From positions 1 through 7,499 of the forward strand of contig PWGE01000238.1 in assembly GCA_003554345.1 (NCBI GenBank): 7,499 nucleotides of DNA, read 5' to 3'. The notes under the pieces are model-generated. The model saw nothing but the letters and a program-made list of their open reading frames with translations. It had not been told where the DNA came from and made no database searches. Made by a program: the position numbers and the translations under genes. The first letter of the stretch is position 1; every line of letters starts with the position of its first letter. This DNA is from Candidatus Sumerlaeota bacterium. Its GTDB lineage: Bacteria > Sumerlaeota > T1SED10-198M. Shown here in pieces: positions 1-6,527 of this stretch.

Positions 1-80
1 GCGGCACCTGTTTTTATGTGTGTCCTGAACCAGGGGCTATCACTCTCATCAGACACGACAAGAAAAGGGAAAAACCATGA
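1..80 (+). CDS. 2-oxoacid:ferredoxin oxidoreductase, delta (ferredoxin) subunit, C-terminal fragment
   Basis: Only the last 25 codons are present; the reading frame runs from position 3 to a TGA at 78-80. The peptide contains C-x3-C-P followed by EPGAI, the typical end of the second [4Fe-4S] motif in the small 2x[4Fe-4S] ferredoxin-like subunit (VorD/PorD/KorD) of multisubunit 2-oxoacid oxidoreductases. In this family the subunit carries electrons from the TPP site to external ferredoxin. The stop codon overlaps the alpha-subunit start as ATGA, so the two are almost certainly translationally coupled parts of one operon. The tail after the cysteines is short and basic/charged. The assignment rests on one short motif plus context. 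A different polyferredoxin-type protein is possible but less likely, given the genes that follow. Confidence 0.82.
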   Translation, partial: GTCFYVCPEPGAITLIRHDKKREKP

Positions 81-1120
81 AGAAGCTTGTAAAAGGTAAC
101 GAAGCGGTAGTCATTGGAGCACTGGTAGCCGGCTGTGATGCTTTTTTCGGATATCCTATCACTCCGGCCAGTGAAATTTCCCACAAAGCGTCAGAGTATT
201 TTTTGCCGCTCAACAAAGTATTTCTTCAGGCAGAAAGTGAAATTGGCGCCATCAACATGGTGTTTGGCGCTTCTTCCTGCGGCCGGCGGGTTATGACAGC
301 CAGTTCAGGCCCTGGAATAAGCCTGAAAACAGAAGGAATCTCTTACCTGGCAGGGGCAGAGTTACCGGCGGTTATTGTTAATATCATGCGGGTAGGACCG
401 GGTCTGGGCAATATAGGTCCTGAACAGAGTGATTACTTTCAAATGGTAAAAGGAGGAGGTCATGGTAATTACAAAGTGATTACTTTTGCTCCTAACTCAG
501 TCAATGAAATTTTCTCTTTTACCATCAAGGCATTTGAAATAGCAGATAAATACCGCAATCCGGTTGCTATTCTTGCAGATGGAACCCTCGGGCAAATGAT
601 GGAACCCATTGAGATAAAACCCCTCGAGATTCATCCCCCCGAAAAACCCTGGCAGGTAGATCCCACACCCGCCTCAAACGATCGCATTATCACCTCAATT
701 TATCTTGACTTTGACGATATGGAGCAATATATCAGAACAGTAGAAAAAAAGTACCGGCAGGTAGAAGAACAGGAAACAATGGTAGAATGTTACAGGATAG
801 ATGATGCTGAATACATTTTTACAGGATTTGGAATTGTCAGCAGAGTTCTTAAAAGCGTTGTGGATAAACTACGTAACAACGGTACAAAAGCCGGCATGAT
901 ACGTCCTCAAACTCTATGGCCTTTTCCACGAAAGACCTTTGAAGAGGCAGCTAAAAAGGGCAAAAAATTCTTTGTTGTCGAACTCAGTACGGGACAATAT
1001 GTAGAAGATGTGCGCCTTTCTATAGGAAATCAGCCTTTATACTTTTACAGTCGAGTCGGGGGAAACCTACCCTCACGGCAGGAAATAATCGAGGAATTTT
1101 ATTCTCAGGTAAAGGAATAA
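77..1120 (+). CDS. vorB: 2-oxoacid:ferredoxin oxidoreductase, alpha subunit (VorB/KorA-like)
   Basis: This is the alpha subunit of a ferredoxin-dependent 2-oxoacid oxidoreductase, which catalyses CoA-dependent oxidative decarboxylation of a 2-oxoacid to acyl-CoA and CO2 in the cytoplasm. At 347 residues it has the usual VorB length. Residues 1-190 form the pyrimidine-binding domain, with YPITP at 26-30, a conserved acidic stretch (QAESE, 51-55) expected to contact the TPP aminopyrimidine, SSGPG at 76-80, and a KGGGHG segment at 125-130. The 'NPVAILADGTLGQMMEP' region (161-177) is highly typical of VorB proteins. Residues from about 245 to the end resemble the transketolase C-terminal-like domain. 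The ATG overlaps the upstream delta-subunit stop, and a purine-rich AAAAGGGA lies just upstream. Similarity is closest to VorB (branched-chain 2-oxoacids), but KorA (2-oxoglutarate) is closely related and sequence alone does not settle the substrate. Confidence 0.9.
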   Translation: MKKLVKGNEAVVIGALVAGCDAFFGYPITPASEISHKASEYFLPLNKVFLQAESEIGAINMVFGASSCGRRVMTASSGPGISLKTEGISYLAGAELPAVIVNIMRVGPGLGNIGPEQSDYFQMVKGGGHGNYKVITFAPNSVNEIFSFTIKAFEIADKYRNPVAILADGTLGQMMEPIEIKPLEIHPPEKPWQVDPTPASNDRIITSIYLDFDDMEQYIRTVEKKYRQVEEQETMVECYRIDDAEYIFTGFGIVSRVLKSVVDKLRNNGTKAGMIRPQTLWPFPRKTFEEAAKKGKKFFVVELSTGQYVEDVRLSIGNQPLYFYSRVGGNLPSRQEIIEEFYSQVKE

Positions 1121-1126
1121 AAACTC

Positions 1127-2539
1127 ATGAGCAGGATATTACAAAAACCACAATCTTTTTATGAATCCTTCAACCGGAAGCCTTCCCAGAAACATACGAC
1201 CCATTATTGTCCAGGATGCGGTCACGGCATTTTAAACAAGTTAATGGGAGAAGCCATTGACCAGCTGAATATTCAGGACCGGCTTATTTTTGTAGGACCG
1301 GTTGGTTGTGGGGTTTTCTTCTATTATTATTTTCATTGTGCCGGTATATCAGCCCCTCATGGCAGAGCTTCAGCGGTGGCAACAGGCGTGAGTCGTTCTC
1401 ACCCCGATGCTATCACCATCAGTTACCAGGGAGATGGAGACCTGGCAGCCCTCGGTACCAATAATGCTTTACATGCAGCTAACCGAGGGGAAAGGATGAT
1501 AGTTTTTTTTATCAATAATAATCTTTACGGGATGACCGGGGGGCAAATGGCGCCTACCACCCTGGTGGACCAGAAAACCACTACCTCACCTTATGGCAGG
1601 TCTCTGGATAATGATGGTGCTCCTTTAAGAATGGCTGAAATCATGGCTCTCCTTGATGGGCCGGTACTGGTTGCCCGGGTGGCTGTCAATAATCCCAGAA
1701 ATATTAGACAGGCCAGAAAAGTCATTCAAAAAGGGTTTCAGGCTCAAAAAGAAAAAAAGGGATACGTCTTTATCGAAATCCTTTCACAGTGTCCTACTAA
1801 CTGGAAAAAATCCCCTTTAGAAGCCTGTAAATGGATAGATGAAACGGTATCCCGGTACTACCCGCTGGGAATCAAGAAGGATATCGTCGAAGAAACACCT
1901 TCCCGTAGCAGACGCCTGGAAAAATCCACCTTTTCCAGAGTCGCAAAAACTCTTAAACTGGATAAACAGGAAGAAACGTTAACCGATGTTTCCTCTTTAC
2001 CTTTTGATCCGATCTCCTTCAAGAGTGCCGGTTTCGGGGGTCAGGGGGTATTATCACTGGGAATGATTTTTGCAGATGCCGCCATGAAAAAAAATCTCCA
2101 CGTCACCTGGCTTCCTTCATACGGTCCCGAAATGCGCGGCGGTACTGCCAACAGTGGAGTGGTTATCAGTACAGACGATATCGGTTCTCCAGTCGTAGAC
2201 ACCCCAAACCTGCTCGTTGCTATGAATAAACCTTCTCTTATTAAGTTTGGACCCCTTGTTCCTTCCGATGGCTGGTTATTTTATAACAGTTCACTTATCG
2301 ATGAACTGCCAGACCTGAAAGCCTCCCCATTTCCTGTTCCTGCTACTGAGATTGCTAAGGAAGCAGGAACAATAAAGGTTGCCAATACTGTTTTTCTGGC
2401 AGTTATTGCTGCTAAATCCAAACTTTTCACACTCGACGAGCTCTCTATGCTACTCAAGGAATATTTTCCCGAAGAAAGGGTTTATCAGATGAACCTGTAT
2501 GCTCTGAAAGCAGGTTTTAAGTTAGCAGAAAATCTGTGA
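1127..2539 (+). CDS. 2-oxoacid:ferredoxin oxidoreductase, fused beta (TPP-binding) and gamma subunits
   Basis: This 470-residue protein joins two normally separate subunits. Residues 1 to about 245 are the beta subunit: CPGCGHG at 28-34, VGCG around Cys61 and QCPT at Cys222 give four cysteines (28, 31, 61, 222) placed like the ligands of the proximal [4Fe-4S] cluster. GDGD at 102-105 with INNN at 129-132 is the TPP/Mg2+ motif. Residues from about 295 onward are the gamma subunit, with FGGQGV at 303-308 and the SYGPEMRGGTANS segment at 331-343. A charged, proline- and lysine-containing linker (about 250-290) joins them. The gene starts 6 nt after the alpha stop; AAAGGA at 1111-1116 is a suitable ribosome binding site. 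With the delta and alpha subunits it would form a complete enzyme transferring electrons to ferredoxin. The reading frame is unbroken and the linker plausible, so the fusion looks genuine rather than a sequencing artefact. Confidence 0.9.
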   Translation: MSRILQKPQSFYESFNRKPSQKHTTHYCPGCGHGILNKLMGEAIDQLNIQDRLIFVGPVGCGVFFYYYFHCAGISAPHGRASAVATGVSRSHPDAITISYQGDGDLAALGTNNALHAANRGERMIVFFINNNLYGMTGGQMAPTTLVDQKTTTSPYGRSLDNDGAPLRMAEIMALLDGPVLVARVAVNNPRNIRQARKVIQKGFQAQKEKKGYVFIEILSQCPTNWKKSPLEACKWIDETVSRYYPLGIKKDIVEETPSRSRRLEKSTFSRVAKTLKLDKQEETLTDVSSLPFDPISFKSAGFGGQGVLSLGMIFADAAMKKNLHVTWLPSYGPEMRGGTANSGVVISTDDIGSPVVDTPNLLVAMNKPSLIKFGPLVPSDGWLFYNSSLIDELPDLKASPFPVPATEIAKEAGTIKVANTVFLAVIAAKSKLFTLDELSMLLKEYFPEERVYQMNLYALKAGFKLAENL

Positions 2540-2584
2540 TTTTTTACACTTCTCTCCTGGCAGGGAAAATAGCAACCCTCTGGA

Positions 2585-3712
2585 CTATGAATTATTAGCA
2601 GTAGAGTAAGCGCTTCTGGTAATCTCCTCTAAGTTCTGCTGATTTTCCAGGAGTGAGTGTACAAGAGCCAGTTGAGCTCGGCAACGTTCAAGATTATGAT
2701 GTGGCCGATGCACTTTGTAATACCTGTCCCCTTCCAGATAATCAGTGAGAAAACGCATGGCCATTATCAGCGTAATGTACTTGCCTGCAAGCGGAAACAT
2801 AGATATTTCAGTTTCAGTTAAGAAGCTCTTTGTATAAGCAAGATACCCTTCCACCAATTTCTGATAAAGATTTTTATCAACATAAACCCTGTCGAGGTCA
2901 GGCTCATCTTCATCTGCAGGACAGCTCCCTGTTCGTACCAGGTCGCCAAAATCATAGAGAGAATAACCAGGCATCACTGTATCGAGATCAATCACACTCA
3001 TCCCATTGTCCGTATCTCTGTTCAACAGCACATTATTCACCTTGGTATCATTATGAGTAATACGTACAGGAACCTTATTTGTTTGCAGCTTTTTTTCAAA
3101 CCATTTAAATATAACTTCATGCTCAAAGAAAGTATCGATTTCTTTTTTGGCGCCACCTTTTCTTTGACAGGGATCCTTTTGTAAAACCTTTTTAAAATGA
3201 TCAAGCCGGTAAGATGCGTCATGAAAGTGGGGAATAGTCATAAACAAATGCTCTGGATTCAGCCCTTCCACACACTTCTGAAATACCCCGAACATTTTTG
3301 CCACTTCATACGCCTGGGAACAGGAGGTAAGCTTATCAATGCTGTAGCTATTGGCAATGTAATTATACATTCTCCAGGCTCTTCCCTTTTTATCTTCATA
3401 CCACCACTTACCCTCACGAGTGGGAATCACGGTCAAAGGAACATACTGCTTATTTATCCCGGGAAAAGGTCGGATTTTTTCTTTCAGAGCCCTGGTAACG
3501 GTTACAATATTATGCATGAGTTCCTGGGGACGGGGAAAAATATTTCTGTTTATTTGTTGAAGAACAAAAGAATCTATACCGGTTTCACTGGAAAATGCCA
3601 CCAGAAAGGTATCATTAATATGCCCCTTTCCGAATGGCTGATAGGAGTACACTCTGCCATGGGAAAGAAATTGTCGACAGATAACCTCCAGATTCATTTC
3701 GACCACAGACAT
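2585..3712 (-). CDS. nahK: Anomeric sugar kinase, N-acetylhexosamine 1-kinase (NahK/LnpB)-like
   Basis: This 375-residue protein has the aminoglycoside-phosphotransferase/choline-kinase fold and resembles bifidobacterial NahK, which phosphorylates GlcNAc or GalNAc at C1 using ATP. Visible landmarks, recalled from NahK: GKGHIND (28-34) in the glycine-rich N-lobe, VLQQINRNIFP (50-60), PHFHD (161-165), the catalytic-loop ITHNDTKVNNVLL (218-230, Asp222 the likely catalytic base), the metal-binding IDLDTVMPG (241-249) and DFGD (254-257), and MRFLTDYLEGD (319-329) near the C-terminus. The 29 residues before GHIN equal the NahK spacing, which supports the start at 3712; GGAAGG lies about 12 nt upstream of it. 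A second ATG at 3697 (residue 6) would give an ATGA overlap but has no ribosome binding site. The gene is downstream of, and overlaps by 19 nt, the sugar nucleotidyltransferase. Another sugar specificity (glucose, galactose or a different HexNAc) is possible. Confidence 0.8.
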   Translation of the reverse strand: MSVVEMNLEVICRQFLSHGRVYSYQPFGKGHINDTFLVAFSSETGIDSFVLQQINRNIFPRPQELMHNIVTVTRALKEKIRPFPGINKQYVPLTVIPTREGKWWYEDKKGRAWRMYNYIANSYSIDKLTSCSQAYEVAKMFGVFQKCVEGLNPEHLFMTIPHFHDASYRLDHFKKVLQKDPCQRKGGAKKEIDTFFEHEVIFKWFEKKLQTNKVPVRITHNDTKVNNVLLNRDTDNGMSVIDLDTVMPGYSLYDFGDLVRTGSCPADEDEPDLDRVYVDKNLYQKLVEGYLAYTKSFLTETEISMFPLAGKYITLIMAMRFLTDYLEGDRYYKVHRPHHNLERCRAQLALVHSLLENQQNLEEITRSAYSTANNS

Positions 3713-4590
3713 GGTGGATAGCGTCCTTCCTCTATAAGCCCGTTAATACAGGCTATGGCTTTTTTCTTATCCGCCTTGTAGGTAATGCCGAACCATGAAT
3801 CATTACTGGGAAGCACCTTTACCCGCGCCTTTTCATTGTGAATAAGAGAATCCACCACATTTGGTATCAAAAACTCTGCCCGGGGGTCGTTATAATAGTC
3901 CGTCATGAAATTTTCGAACTGTTCTTTAAGATGAGCAAAAATAGTAGGATGGAAACCCCATAAGTTCATAGAAACTATTTCTTCCCCTGAAAACTGAGTA
4001 TTATTACATTTCCCACAGGTGCATATTGCCCCATTATCATTCTTTGCAATGCGTTTATGTTCAATTACTTCTTCCAGGTACAAATCCCCGGTACAGCGAC
4101 ATACCCCTCTGGCAACTGTTCCATACTCGGAAAGGGTGTTTTTCAGTTTATAACCAATCATAGAGTAGTCGCTCCCCTTTTGCAAATATTCCGCCATTTC
4201 TTCAAAAGCATGAGGTCCGTAATAATCATCTGCATTAATCACAGCAAAAGGTTCCTTTACAGCTCCTTCAGCAATCATGATAGCATGAGCGGTTCCCCAC
4301 GGTTTTTCCCGCCTCGCTGGAACCTTTGCTCCATTCAAACCTGATTCCAGTTCCTGAAAGACATAGGAAGCAGGTACCAGTGATTCCACTCTCTTTCCTA
4401 TCTTATCCCGGAAAGCATCTTCAAAAAAATGTCGTATAATAAAAACCACTTTTCCAAAACCGGCTTTAATGGCGTCATGAATAGAATAATCTATGATAAT
4501 CTCTCCACTCGGTCCAATAGAATCTATCTGTTTTAATCCTCCATACCTTGATCCCATACCTGCCGCCAGTACCACTAACGTGGGTTTCAT
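3694..4590 (-). CDS. Sugar-1-phosphate nucleotidyltransferase
   Basis: This 298-residue protein has the NTP_transferase (GT-A-like) fold and would join a sugar 1-phosphate and an NTP to give an NDP-sugar plus pyrophosphate. LAAGMGSRYGGLKQ (8-21) is the nucleotide-binding signature. KPWGTAHAI (96-104) lies in the base/sugar-binding region, and NADDYYG (119-125) carries the metal-binding aspartates. VSMNLWGFHP (206-215) and SWFGITYKAD (265-274) match a subfamily commonly annotated only as 'nucleotidyltransferase'. The start ATG (4588-4590 on the complement) is preceded by AAGGAG with 6-nt spacing. The gene is first in a two-gene operon with the NahK-like kinase, whose product, a sugar 1-phosphate, is the expected substrate, so UDP-HexNAc or a related NDP-sugar is the likely product. 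Unusual is a cluster of five cysteines at 164, 166, 190, 192 and 195, including C-x-C-x2-C, which could bind a metal. The exact sugar and nucleotide cannot be read from the sequence. Confidence 0.82.
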   Translation of the reverse strand: MKPTLVVLAAGMGSRYGGLKQIDSIGPSGEIIIDYSIHDAIKAGFGKVVFIIRHFFEDAFRDKIGKRVESLVPASYVFQELESGLNGAKVPARREKPWGTAHAIMIAEGAVKEPFAVINADDYYGPHAFEEMAEYLQKGSDYSMIGYKLKNTLSEYGTVARGVCRCTGDLYLEEVIEHKRIAKNDNGAICTCGKCNNTQFSGEEIVSMNLWGFHPTIFAHLKEQFENFMTDYYNDPRAEFLIPNVVDSLIHNEKARVKVLPSNDSWFGITYKADKKKAIACINGLIEEGRYPPCLWSK

Positions 4591-4596
4591 ACAAGA

Positions 4597-4602
4597 CTCC
4601 TT
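4597..4602 (-). promoter_or_regulatory. Ribosome binding site of the nucleotidyltransferase gene
   Basis: On the minus strand AAGGAG lies 6 nt upstream of the ATG at 4590. This is a near-ideal Shine-Dalgarno site and fixes the start. It contrasts with umuD on the other side of the same intergenic region, which has none. Confidence 0.8.
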
Positions 4603-4620
4603 TTACCAAAAATTTTTTCC

Positions 4621-4629
4621 ATTGTATCA
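4621..4629 (-). promoter_or_regulatory. Candidate extended -10 promoter for the nucleotidyltransferase-kinase operon
   Basis: Read on the minus strand this is TGATACAAT, an extended -10 (TG-n-TACAAT) one mismatch from TATAAT. It sits about 30 nt before the start codon, which allows a short leader containing the ribosome binding site. The -35 position at 17-nt spacing (TATGCA) is poor, as is common with extended -10 promoters. The assignment is from motif and position only. Confidence 0.5.
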
Positions 4630-4666
4630 CATTTCAATACTAATGCATACATTCTACAGAAGGCGT

Positions 4667-4678
4667 TGAATCGTTTCA
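4667..4678. repeat. Short inverted repeat TGAA-N4-TTCA, possible operator
   Basis: TGAATCGTTTCA is a perfect 4-bp inverted repeat with a 4-nt centre, lying between the two divergent promoters about 43 nt upstream of the umuD -10 element. Its geometry resembles the Gram-positive LexA box (GAAC-N4-GTTC) but the arms differ, and a repeat this short can arise by chance. It is recorded only as the best palindromic candidate in this regulatory region. Confidence 0.2.
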
Positions 4679-4694
4679 TACAAGCTTTTTTCTC

Positions 4695-4726
4695 TTGTTT
4701 TTTTTCCTGAAGAAACACGTTATAAT
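4695..4726 (+). promoter_or_regulatory. Candidate sigma-70-type promoter for umuDC
   Basis: A perfect TATAAT lies at 4721-4726, 35 nt before the umuD start, predicting transcription from about 4733 and a short A/T-rich leader of about 29 nt. Upstream is a pyrimidine/T-rich tract (4686-4706). TTGTTT at 4695-4700 resembles a -35 element but with a long 20-nt spacer, while a T-run is at the ideal 17-nt spacing. The -10 is convincing and the -35 is not, which fits a promoter that depends on regulation. No E. coli-type (CTGT-N8-ACAG) or Gram-positive-type (GAAC-N4-GTTC) LexA box is visible. Confidence 0.6.
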
Positions 4727-4761
4727 ATATATTTACCCTTTATAAGTATAGAATAAAAAAT

Positions 4762-5205
4762 ATGTCACACCAGAAGAAATTAAAGATAGACAAAATATTC
4801 CCCTCCACAATGGAAATGAAGAAGGCGATACCCATATCAGAAAACGGTGTATCGGCTGGATTTCCTTCTCCTGCTGATGATTATATTCAGGAATCCTTAG
4901 ATCTGAATGAATATGTCGTTAAACACCCTGCTGCCACCTTTTTCGTACGAGTGGCAGGAGACTCCATGATAGAGGCCGGTATTCATGACAGAGATATTCT
5001 GGTCGTAGACCGTTCCCTTACTCCTAAAAACAACGATATCATCATTGCCGTCTTAGACAATGAGTTTGCCGTCAAAATTTTTCGCAGGAAAAGCGGTTCA
5101 GTACTTCTGGATGCTGCAAATGACGAGTATCCTCCACTGAAAATGAAGGAAGGGATGAATCTTGAAGTGTGGGGTGTGGTTACTTATGTCATTCACCCGG
5201 TCTAA
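4762..5205 (+). CDS. umuD: UmuD-like, LexA-family self-cleaving subunit of DNA polymerase V
   Basis: This 147-residue S24/LexA-family protein would be activated by RecA-stimulated self-cleavage and then join UmuC for translesion synthesis. The cleavage site is Ala32-Gly33 in [11 protein letters not shown], matching E. coli UmuD CGFPSPAADY but with Ala instead of Cys before the scissile bond. The nucleophile is Ser68 in GDSM (66-69), and Lys105 in AVKIF is the general base; the 37-residue Ser-Lys spacing is that of E. coli UmuD (60/97). The N-terminal arm (1-32) is about eight residues longer than in E. coli and lysine-rich, with no helix-turn-helix, so this is not a LexA repressor. No Shine-Dalgarno sequence precedes the ATG, only an A/T-rich leader. 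The 3' end overlaps umuC by 20 nt, indicating coupled expression. Confidence 0.93.
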   Translation: MSHQKKLKIDKIFPSTMEMKKAIPISENGVSAGFPSPADDYIQESLDLNEYVVKHPAATFFVRVAGDSMIEAGIHDRDILVVDRSLTPKNNDIIIAVLDNEFAVKIFRRKSGSVLLDAANDEYPPLKMKEGMNLEVWGVVTYVIHPV

Positions 5206-6469
5206 TATCTCATCCTGGTTTGCACTGGTCGATTGTAACAATTTCTATGCTTCCTGCGAACGTGTTTTCCAGCCCGGCTTGAGGAATAAACCTGTTATTG
5301 TGCTTTCTAATAATGACGGTTGTGTTGTTGCTGCTTCCAGGGAGGCTAAGGAACTGGGTATTTCCATGGGAATACCTTTTTTTCAGGTAAAGAACCTGAT
5401 AAATAAACATCATATAGCCTGTTTTTCTTCCAATTATACGCTGTATGCTGATTTTTCGCGGCGGGTGATGGATGTTTTGACTCATTTCACTTCCCGACTG
5501 GAGGTATATTCTATAGACGAAGCCTTTCTTGAATTAACAGTTTCGAAAAAAGACCTCCTGCCGTTGGGAGTAAAGATCACCTCTACCGTTCAAAAATGGA
5601 CGGGCATACCGGTTTCAGTAGGAATAGGATCCACCAAAACTCTTGCCAAAATTGCTGCCGGAAAAGCCAAGAAGAAAGAAAACAGCCCTTCCGTATATTG
5701 GCTTGACCGATCATCTTCAAAAGAACTAATGAATGACATTCCTCTTTCCAGCATCTGGGGTATTGGCCATCGCATCAGCAGGCGTCTTCATCTGATGGGG
5801 ATACAAACTGCTGGAGAACTCTGTAAATTGCCCGATTCATTTATTCAAGCTCATTTTGGTATCACCCTTTTAAAGACCGTACGAGAATTGCAGGGACACC
5901 CCTCTCTTTCCCTTGAAGAAGCAACTCCCCCGCGGAAGAGTATTGTTAGTTCCCGGTCTTTCGGACGAACAGTCTCCGACTTTTCTTCTTTACAGGCGGC
6001 AATTGCAGACTATACTCAGCGGGCTGTCGGGAAACTGCGTGCTGAAAAGCAACTATGCTCTTACTTGCGTGTATTTCTGGTTACTCATATACCTGGAGAA
6101 CGACAGGGTGTTCATTATAGTGGAGAGGCCTATCTTGCCGAGCCCAGTGACGATTTCTCTTTATTTATAAAAACTGCCATGCGCACCCTTGAGAAGATTT
6201 ATCGTCCTCAAAAGAAGTACAGAAAGGCCGGTATTATGTTGCTGGACTTCAAGCCGGCATTTCTTCAACCCCCGCCTCTCTCCAGACAAACACAACACAA
6301 AAAAAGAAGACGCCTCAATAAGGTTATTGACCATATAAATAACAACCAGGGAAGAGGCACTCTTGAGTATGCCGTATGTAAAAGAGGGGAAAACTGGCAT
6401 ATGAAAAGAAAAAAACTTTCTCCGGCCTATACTACTTCCTGGAAAGATTTCCCCCGCGTCAAGGCATAA
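5186..6469 (+). CDS. umuC: UmuC-like Y-family error-prone DNA polymerase V catalytic subunit
   Basis: This protein is 427 residues from the ATG at 5186, close to E. coli UmuC (422). I chose that start over an in-frame TTG at 5162 because the family begins just before the [14 protein letters not shown] motif and GGGGTG lies 9 nt upstream. Residue numbers are from this start. Asp16 (LVDCNNFY), Asp111 and Glu112 (YSIDEAF) are the metal-binding catalytic triad; Tyr21 is at the steric-gate position. SNNDGCVVA is the fingers signature, the [18 protein letters not shown] segment is in the palm, and the IWGIGHR region begins the thumb helix-hairpin-helix. The C-terminal domain ends with a typical [12 protein letters not shown] segment. 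Where E. coli has the clamp-binding QLNLF, this protein reads QPPPLS (361-366). It overlaps umuD and ends at a strong terminator, so umuDC forms a two-gene unit. It is predicted to bypass DNA lesions. Confidence 0.94.
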   Translation: MSFTRSNISSWFALVDCNNFYASCERVFQPGLRNKPVIVLSNNDGCVVAASREAKELGISMGIPFFQVKNLINKHHIACFSSNYTLYADFSRRVMDVLTHFTSRLEVYSIDEAFLELTVSKKDLLPLGVKITSTVQKWTGIPVSVGIGSTKTLAKIAAGKAKKKENSPSVYWLDRSSSKELMNDIPLSSIWGIGHRISRRLHLMGIQTAGELCKLPDSFIQAHFGITLLKTVRELQGHPSLSLEEATPPRKSIVSSRSFGRTVSDFSSLQAAIADYTQRAVGKLRAEKQLCSYLRVFLVTHIPGERQGVHYSGEAYLAEPSDDFSLFIKTAMRTLEKIYRPQKKYRKAGIMLLDFKPAFLQPPPLSRQTQHKKRRRLNKVIDHINNNQGRGTLEYAVCKRGENWHMKRKKLSPAYTTSWKDFPRVKA

Positions 6470-6504
6470 AAAAAAGCGAAGCGAGATTTTCGCTTCGCTT
6501 TTTT
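6470..6504. terminator. Strong bidirectional rho-independent terminator
   Basis: A perfect 9-bp GC-rich stem (GCGAAGCGA at 6476-6484 with TCGCTTCGC at 6490-6498) closes a 5-nt loop. It is flanked by an A-run on the left and six T on the right that extend the pairing to 15 bp. On each strand the stem is followed by a T-run, so it can end transcription of umuC (plus strand) and of the converging EF-G-like gene (minus strand). It begins immediately after the umuC stop. Confidence 0.93.
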
Positions 6505-6527
6505 ATATTATTCTGTCCCTTGAAAAA

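Noticed and set aside
2540-2584. Possible terminator hairpin (AGGG...CCCT) between the convergent oxidoreductase and kinase genes
   Set aside because: The stem is only 4 bp with a 10-nt loop and no T-run follows on either strand. The T-run present (2540-2545) precedes the hairpin. It is not convincing beside the strong terminator at 6470-6504.
3197-3721. A 174-codon open frame on the plus strand
   Set aside because: It lies opposite the well-supported NahK-like kinase, and its translation shows no recognisable domain. It is a shadow of the real gene.
4686-4706. T-rich tract upstream of umuD as a terminator
   Set aside because: No stable GC-rich stem precedes it and no gene reads into it from the left. 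It is better viewed as part of the A/T-rich promoter region.
5162-5185. Upstream TTG start adding eight residues to UmuC
   Set aside because: The extra residues lie within umuD coding sequence and are absent from the family. The ATG at 5186 gives the expected length and has a G-rich site upstream.
4762-5205. Reading umuD as a LexA repressor
   Set aside because: At 147 residues, with only about 32 before the cleavage site, there is no room for a DNA-binding helix-turn-helix, and the umuC overlap indicates UmuD.
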